From positions 4,030,001 to 4,094,000 of the forward strand of contig NZ_CP117877.1 in the NCBI RefSeq assembly GCF_028736115.1: a DNA stretch of 64,000 nucleotides, given 5' to 3'. Positions 60,983 to 64,000 of this stretch are shown here, one piece after another. The notes under the pieces were generated by a model, which was given only the letters and a program-made list of their open reading frames with translations, was not told the DNA's origin and searched no databases. A program made the translations under genes and the position numbers. Position 1 is the stretch's first letter; each line of letters starts with the position of its first letter. The DNA comes from Mucilaginibacter sp. KACC 22063. Its GTDB lineage: Bacteria > Bacteroidota > Bacteroidia > Sphingobacteriales > Sphingobacteriaceae.

Positions 60983-62794
60983 GTGGACAATCCGATTATA
61001 CAACAATACCGCCTTAATGCAGCGGAAGCGCACAAGCAACATGCGCAGTACGAAAGGCTGATTAATACTTACTCTATTATCCGGCTAACGGTATTTTTCC
61101 TGCTCGTGGCAGCTATTTACTGGGCTGTAAAGCAAGCCGACCTGGTAATTTTTGGGATAAGTTTTATCATATTGGGTTTAGGGTTTGCATGGCTGGTAAA
61201 ACGCCAAAGCGAATTTGAAACCTTGAAGCTATACTATAAAGCTGTAAAAGCTGTAAATGAAAATGAGATCGAAAGCATTTTAAATCACGGCAACATTTAC
61301 AATAATGGGGCTGAGTTTGCTGATGATAAACATTATTATGCTGCCGACCTGGATATCTTCGGCAATGCTTCTTTATTTCAGTTACTGAATAGGGCAGCTA
61401 CCGCTGAGGGCAATAACAAATTGGCTGGCTGGCTAACCGCCCCTGCAAATAAAAACAGGGTGATTGACCGGCAAAATGCCGTTAAAGAACTGGCTGACAA
61501 AAACGACTGGAAACTTGATATACAGGCCCATCTGTTATTTAGCAAGGATAACAACGGCAGCCAGTTAAGCCAGTTGTTCCGTTATCTGCATACACCGCTT
61601 AACCTTACAGGCGAAAAATGGCTGGCTGTTTGTGCCCGGATAGCCCCTTTTTTAATGTTTAGCTTGCTGGCGCTTTCTTTTGTTTTTCCCATTAAAAGTG
61701 TCGTTGTAATAATAGGCTTGATAAACGTGGGGATAGCCGGTTCTAAGAACCAATTTATTAATAAAACCAATGTTGCAGTTGAAAAAACCGGCGCAGCATT
61801 AAGTAATTACGCTAAAGCTTTTGCAGCCATAGAGGGTGAAACATGGCAGGCCGATTTAAATATCAGGTTGGCGGTTGCGGTGGCAAGTTCTGGCGGCATT
61901 TCTACTTCTGCAAAGATTAATTTGCTGCACAAGCTGATCGATAAGTTTAACTATCGTTACAATATACTGGTTGGCTTTTTCCTGAATGCTTTTTTCTTAT
62001 GGGATATCAGGCAAATGATAGCCATTGAAAACTGGAAACGGCAATACCACGATAGCATTGAACAGGCTTTCGTGGTATTATTTGAGTTTGAGGCGCTTTG
62101 CAGCCTGGCCAGTTTACACATCAACTATCCGGAATGGTGTTTCCCGCAGATTTCTTCAGATAACGGCTATATATATCAGGCTGAAAATTTAGCCCACCCG
62201 CTGATTAAACCAGGCATACGTGTTGAAAATGATTACTCGCTTAACGGGTTTAAAATTGATATTATCACCGGCTCTAACATGGCGGGTAAAAGTACCTTTC
62301 TGCGTACGCTGGGTATAAACGCCGTACTTGCGCTCAGCGGAGCACCGGTATGCGCACAATCAATGGAAATTTCGGTAATGCAGGTAGTTACCTATATGCG
62401 CATCAAAGACTCGCTTAACGAAAGCACTTCTACCTTTAAGGCCGAACTTGACCGCCTGCAAATGTTATTAAAAGCAGTTAATGACAGCGATAATATATTC
62501 TTCCTGATTGATGAGATGTTGCGGGGCACCAACTCTGCCGATAAATACATCGGCAGCAAAGCCGTAATTGAGCAACTGATCAGTGAGCATGGCGTGGGCC
62601 TTGTTGCCACGCACGATTTGCAACTATCCCAATTAGAGCAACAATATCCCGACTATGTACGCAACTTTTATTTTGACATACAGGTGCAGGACGGCGAAAT
62701 GATTTTTGACTACAAGATTAAGCCCGGAGAATGCAAAACATTCAATGCATCCATGCTGCTTAAAAAGATAGGAATAAAAATAACAGAAAAATAA
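60983..62794 (+). CDS. Membrane-anchored MutS-family ATPase
   Basis: A 603-residue protein with a GTG start (MDNPIIQQYRLNAAEAHKQH). Two hydrophobic helices lie near residues 30-75 and another pair near 210-250, so it is probably tethered to the inner membrane. The lever/clamp helices follow. The MutS-type ABC ATPase domain has Walker A GSNMAGKST at ~430-438, Walker B FFLIDEMLRGTNSADKY and the H-loop VATHDLQLSQLE. There is no mismatch-recognition domain and no Smr endonuclease domain, so it is neither canonical MutS nor MutS2. The function of this Bacteroidota family is unknown. Confidence 0.85.
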   Translation: MDNPIIQQYRLNAAEAHKQHAQYERLINTYSIIRLTVFFLLVAAIYWAVKQADLVIFGISFIILGLGFAWLVKRQSEFETLKLYYKAVKAVNENEIESILNHGNIYNNGAEFADDKHYYAADLDIFGNASLFQLLNRAATAEGNNKLAGWLTAPANKNRVIDRQNAVKELADKNDWKLDIQAHLLFSKDNNGSQLSQLFRYLHTPLNLTGEKWLAVCARIAPFLMFSLLALSFVFPIKSVVVIIGLINVGIAGSKNQFINKTNVAVEKTGAALSNYAKAFAAIEGETWQADLNIRLAVAVASSGGISTSAKINLLHKLIDKFNYRYNILVGFFLNAFFLWDIRQMIAIENWKRQYHDSIEQAFVVLFEFEALCSLASLHINYPEWCFPQISSDNGYIYQAENLAHPLIKPGIRVENDYSLNGFKIDIITGSNMAGKSTFLRTLGINAVLALSGAPVCAQSMEISVMQVVTYMRIKDSLNESTSTFKAELDRLQMLLKAVNDSDNIFFLIDEMLRGTNSADKYIGSKAVIEQLISEHGVGLVATHDLQLSQLEQQYPDYVRNFYFDIQVQDGEMIFDYKIKPGECKTFNASMLLKKIGIKITEK

Positions 62795-62851
62795 AAGGCA
62801 GCCTATGGCATGGGCGTGCCTGTAATTGCCTTACGTATCTCTTTTATAATA

Positions 62852-63058
62852 TTATCTCGCTTTGTTGCGCGCAACAGCAGTAGCCAGCAAAACCACGCCT
62901 ACACCAAAAACAATAGTACCGGTGAAGAAAATTGCAGCAGAAGCATGAATGCCGTTGTTAGAATCAGCAGGGTTAAAAGTACGGGCAGGAGTTAAAATTA
63001 AAGCGCCTGCTACGATAAGTATACCTAAAAGGCCAATAACGATACCTAAGTTTTTCAT
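62852..63058 (-). CDS. Small two-helix membrane protein, unknown function
   Basis: A 68-residue protein with two membrane helices (LGIVIGLLGILIVAGALIL and AIFFTGTIVFGVGVVLLATA), joined by a short polar loop and ending in a basic tail (RNKAR). It is convergent with the MutS-like gene. Such proteins are common in Bacteroidota and none has a known role. The stop codon and normal hydrophobic pattern support a real gene. Confidence 0.65.
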   Translation of the reverse strand: MKNLGIVIGLLGILIVAGALILTPARTFNPADSNNGIHASAAIFFTGTIVFGVGVVLLATAVARNKAR

Positions 63059-63380
63059 ATCTTAATTAAAGCCACAAATATAATTGATGTTTTTATTAAT
63101 TGCTATACTTTATTCATTGTTGTGCAGTACCACACTAAGCAATTTTTTCATCACTTTGGGGACATTTATGCTCACTTGGGGCGATCATAACATTGCATCA
63201 ATGCCACTTAATTAAGCAAAAGAAATAAACCAATTAACCTTTTACTACGTAGTTTAACCTGAAGGAAACATTTTTACTACTTAAAGAAGTAAACTTATGT
63301 TCCCATATCAACTTTGGATATATTATTGCTTTAATGGAAACACCTATTTATTAACCTAACTACAATATTCTAATAATTTC
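63059..63380. other. Intergenic region without a recognised gene
   Basis: A 322-base AT-rich gap between divergent small genes. No hairpin terminator, repeat copy, RNA gene or credible short frame was seen; presumably it holds two promoters. Confidence 0.5.
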
Positions 63381-63746
63381 GTGCGATATCTTACCCCGAG
63401 TGATCTAAAAAGACTTGAAAAGCTGCTAACAACCTTTCAGCATTATTCCTATAACCACTATGCCGTATTACAGCTCACGTTGGTACAACTGGCTGATTTT
63501 GTAAATGGCAAACCCGAAAGAATGGACAGCCAAACGCAGCTTGATTTAAGCTTTGAATTGGAACACGAGATCGAAGCTTTAAAACAATTACGTTTTGATC
63601 CGGATAAAGATGAAGCATTTGCACTAAGGGTAAAGGCGGCATTGTCTATTATTAACCGTCTGCACCCGTTTACAGATCAGCTTCCGGAAGAAGCAACAAA
63701 ACAAAAACCAGGTTTCTTTAGCCGGTTGAAAAGGTGGTTTAAGTGA
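63381..63746 (+). CDS. Hypothetical 121-residue protein with GTG start
   Basis: A soluble, helical protein without cysteine. It begins VRYLTPSDLKRLEKLLTTFQ (GTG start) and contains a Glu/Leu-rich amphipathic region (LSFELEHEIEALKQL). It ends in KPGFFSRLKRWFK, a short basic amphipathic helix that could touch the membrane. No family is recognised. It precedes pruA by 109 bases with a promoter box between, so it is probably a separate unit. Confidence 0.6.
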   Translation: MRYLTPSDLKRLEKLLTTFQHYSYNHYAVLQLTLVQLADFVNGKPERMDSQTQLDLSFELEHEIEALKQLRFDPDKDEAFALRVKAALSIINRLHPFTDQLPEEATKQKPGFFSRLKRWFK

Positions 63747-63827
63747 GTCTAATTGATTAGCTTCCTGATATATCCATCACACCAGCCAAAATTACGCCGA
63801 ACAAACAAATAACTTAATAACAACCTG

Positions 63828-63835
63828 TATCTTTG
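63828..63835 (+). promoter_or_regulatory. Putative -7 promoter box of pruA
   Basis: TATCTTTG matches TAnnTTTG exactly, 20 bases before the pruA start codon. Confidence 0.5.
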
Positions 63836-63855
63836 CGGCACTTAAAATATCGTCT

Positions 63856-64000
63856 ATGTTAAAAGGATTTTTTAACGTACCGCAGCCTGTTAACGAGCCG
63901 GTTTTGAACTACGGCCCGCGCAGTGTGGAACGTGCCGCTTTAAAAGCCGCTTTAGAAGAGGGCCGCGCTCAGCAACTGGATATCCCGATGTATATCGGCA
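63856..64000 (+). CDS. pruA: L-glutamate gamma-semialdehyde (P5C) dehydrogenase, 5' part only
   Basis: Only the first 48 codons are in the window (MLKGFFNVPQPVNEPVLNYG, followed by PRSVERAALKAAL). This N-terminus is characteristic of the 1-pyrroline-5-carboxylate dehydrogenase of Bacteroidota, which oxidises glutamate semialdehyde to glutamate in proline breakdown. The catalytic domain lies beyond the window edge, so completeness cannot be judged. Confidence 0.85.
   Translation, partial: MLKGFFNVPQPVNEPVLNYGPRSVERAALKAALEEGRAQQLDIPMYIG

Noticed and set aside
60928..61035. 36-residue N-terminal extension of RlmH
   Set aside because: RlmH is normally about 155 residues and starts MKVxLL. The extension would also overlap the divergent MutS-like gene start.

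Overview
The window comes from a Bacteroidota chromosome, most likely a member of the Sphingobacteriaceae close to Mucilaginibacter or Pedobacter. This is inferred from gene content and style and was not tested by a search. Supporting signs are -7 boxes of the TAnnTTTG type instead of sigma70 boxes, few Shine-Dalgarno sequences, a TonB-dependent receptor with a carboxypeptidase-like N-terminal domain, a Porin_10-type protein, DUF5606, DUF2490 and DUF6265 proteins, Tat-type secreted enzymes and SpII lipoproteins. Most of the window is ordinary core genome, with no prophage, integrase, transposase gene, CRISPR array or rRNA.

Layout. 1-4.9 kb: a YitT-type membrane protein, an Asp-box repeat protein, tRNA-Lys with its terminator, thymidine kinase and a Glu/Pro-rich protein. 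4.9-10.7 kb: the reverse-strand cell-shape operon mreB-mreC-mreD-mrdA-rodA with overlapping genes. 10.8-17.8 kb: purH, a GAF-PAS-HisKA protein, purN, a lipoprotein, an RluA-type pseudouridine synthase, panB and carA. 17.9-25.6 kb: DUF6265, a DPP-IV-type peptidase, a DUF6624-like protein, an alpha-L-fucosidase, an exported amidase and a methyltransferase. 25.7-29.5 kb: fabG, DUF3253, a VWA-like membrane protein and a TRIC-type channel. 29.5-39.3 kb: a repeat cluster, a GIY-YIG protein, a FtsB/DivIC-like protein, a DEAD-box helicase, enolase, an ABC-2 exporter pair, small proteins, msrB and a SemiSWEET. 39.4-49 kb: sucD, an AT-rich lipoprotein, a PPC-domain protein, a second GIY-YIG gene, a dicarboxylate symporter, leuS, an acyl-carrier-like membrane protein and an exported sugar isomerase. 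49-64 kb: a TonB receptor, lpxK, a purine nucleoside phosphorylase, a porin, a secreted GATase-like protein, a cyclophilin, DUF5606, a CDF transporter, an Asp/Asn-hydroxylase-like protein, rlmH, a membrane-anchored MutS-like ATPase and the start of pruA.

The unusual content is in the spaces between genes and in two proteins. Several families of short palindromic repeats are scattered through the window. One CCCTCTC/GAGAGGG-type element found between genes also lies, in frame, inside leuS, together with two other repeat-like inserts and an AT-rich insert. Both small GIY-YIG nuclease genes sit against such palindromes, and one is bracketed by near-identical inverted copies. The protein after leuS starts with the second half of an acyl carrier protein and ends with the first half, as in a circular permutation around a membrane hairpin.
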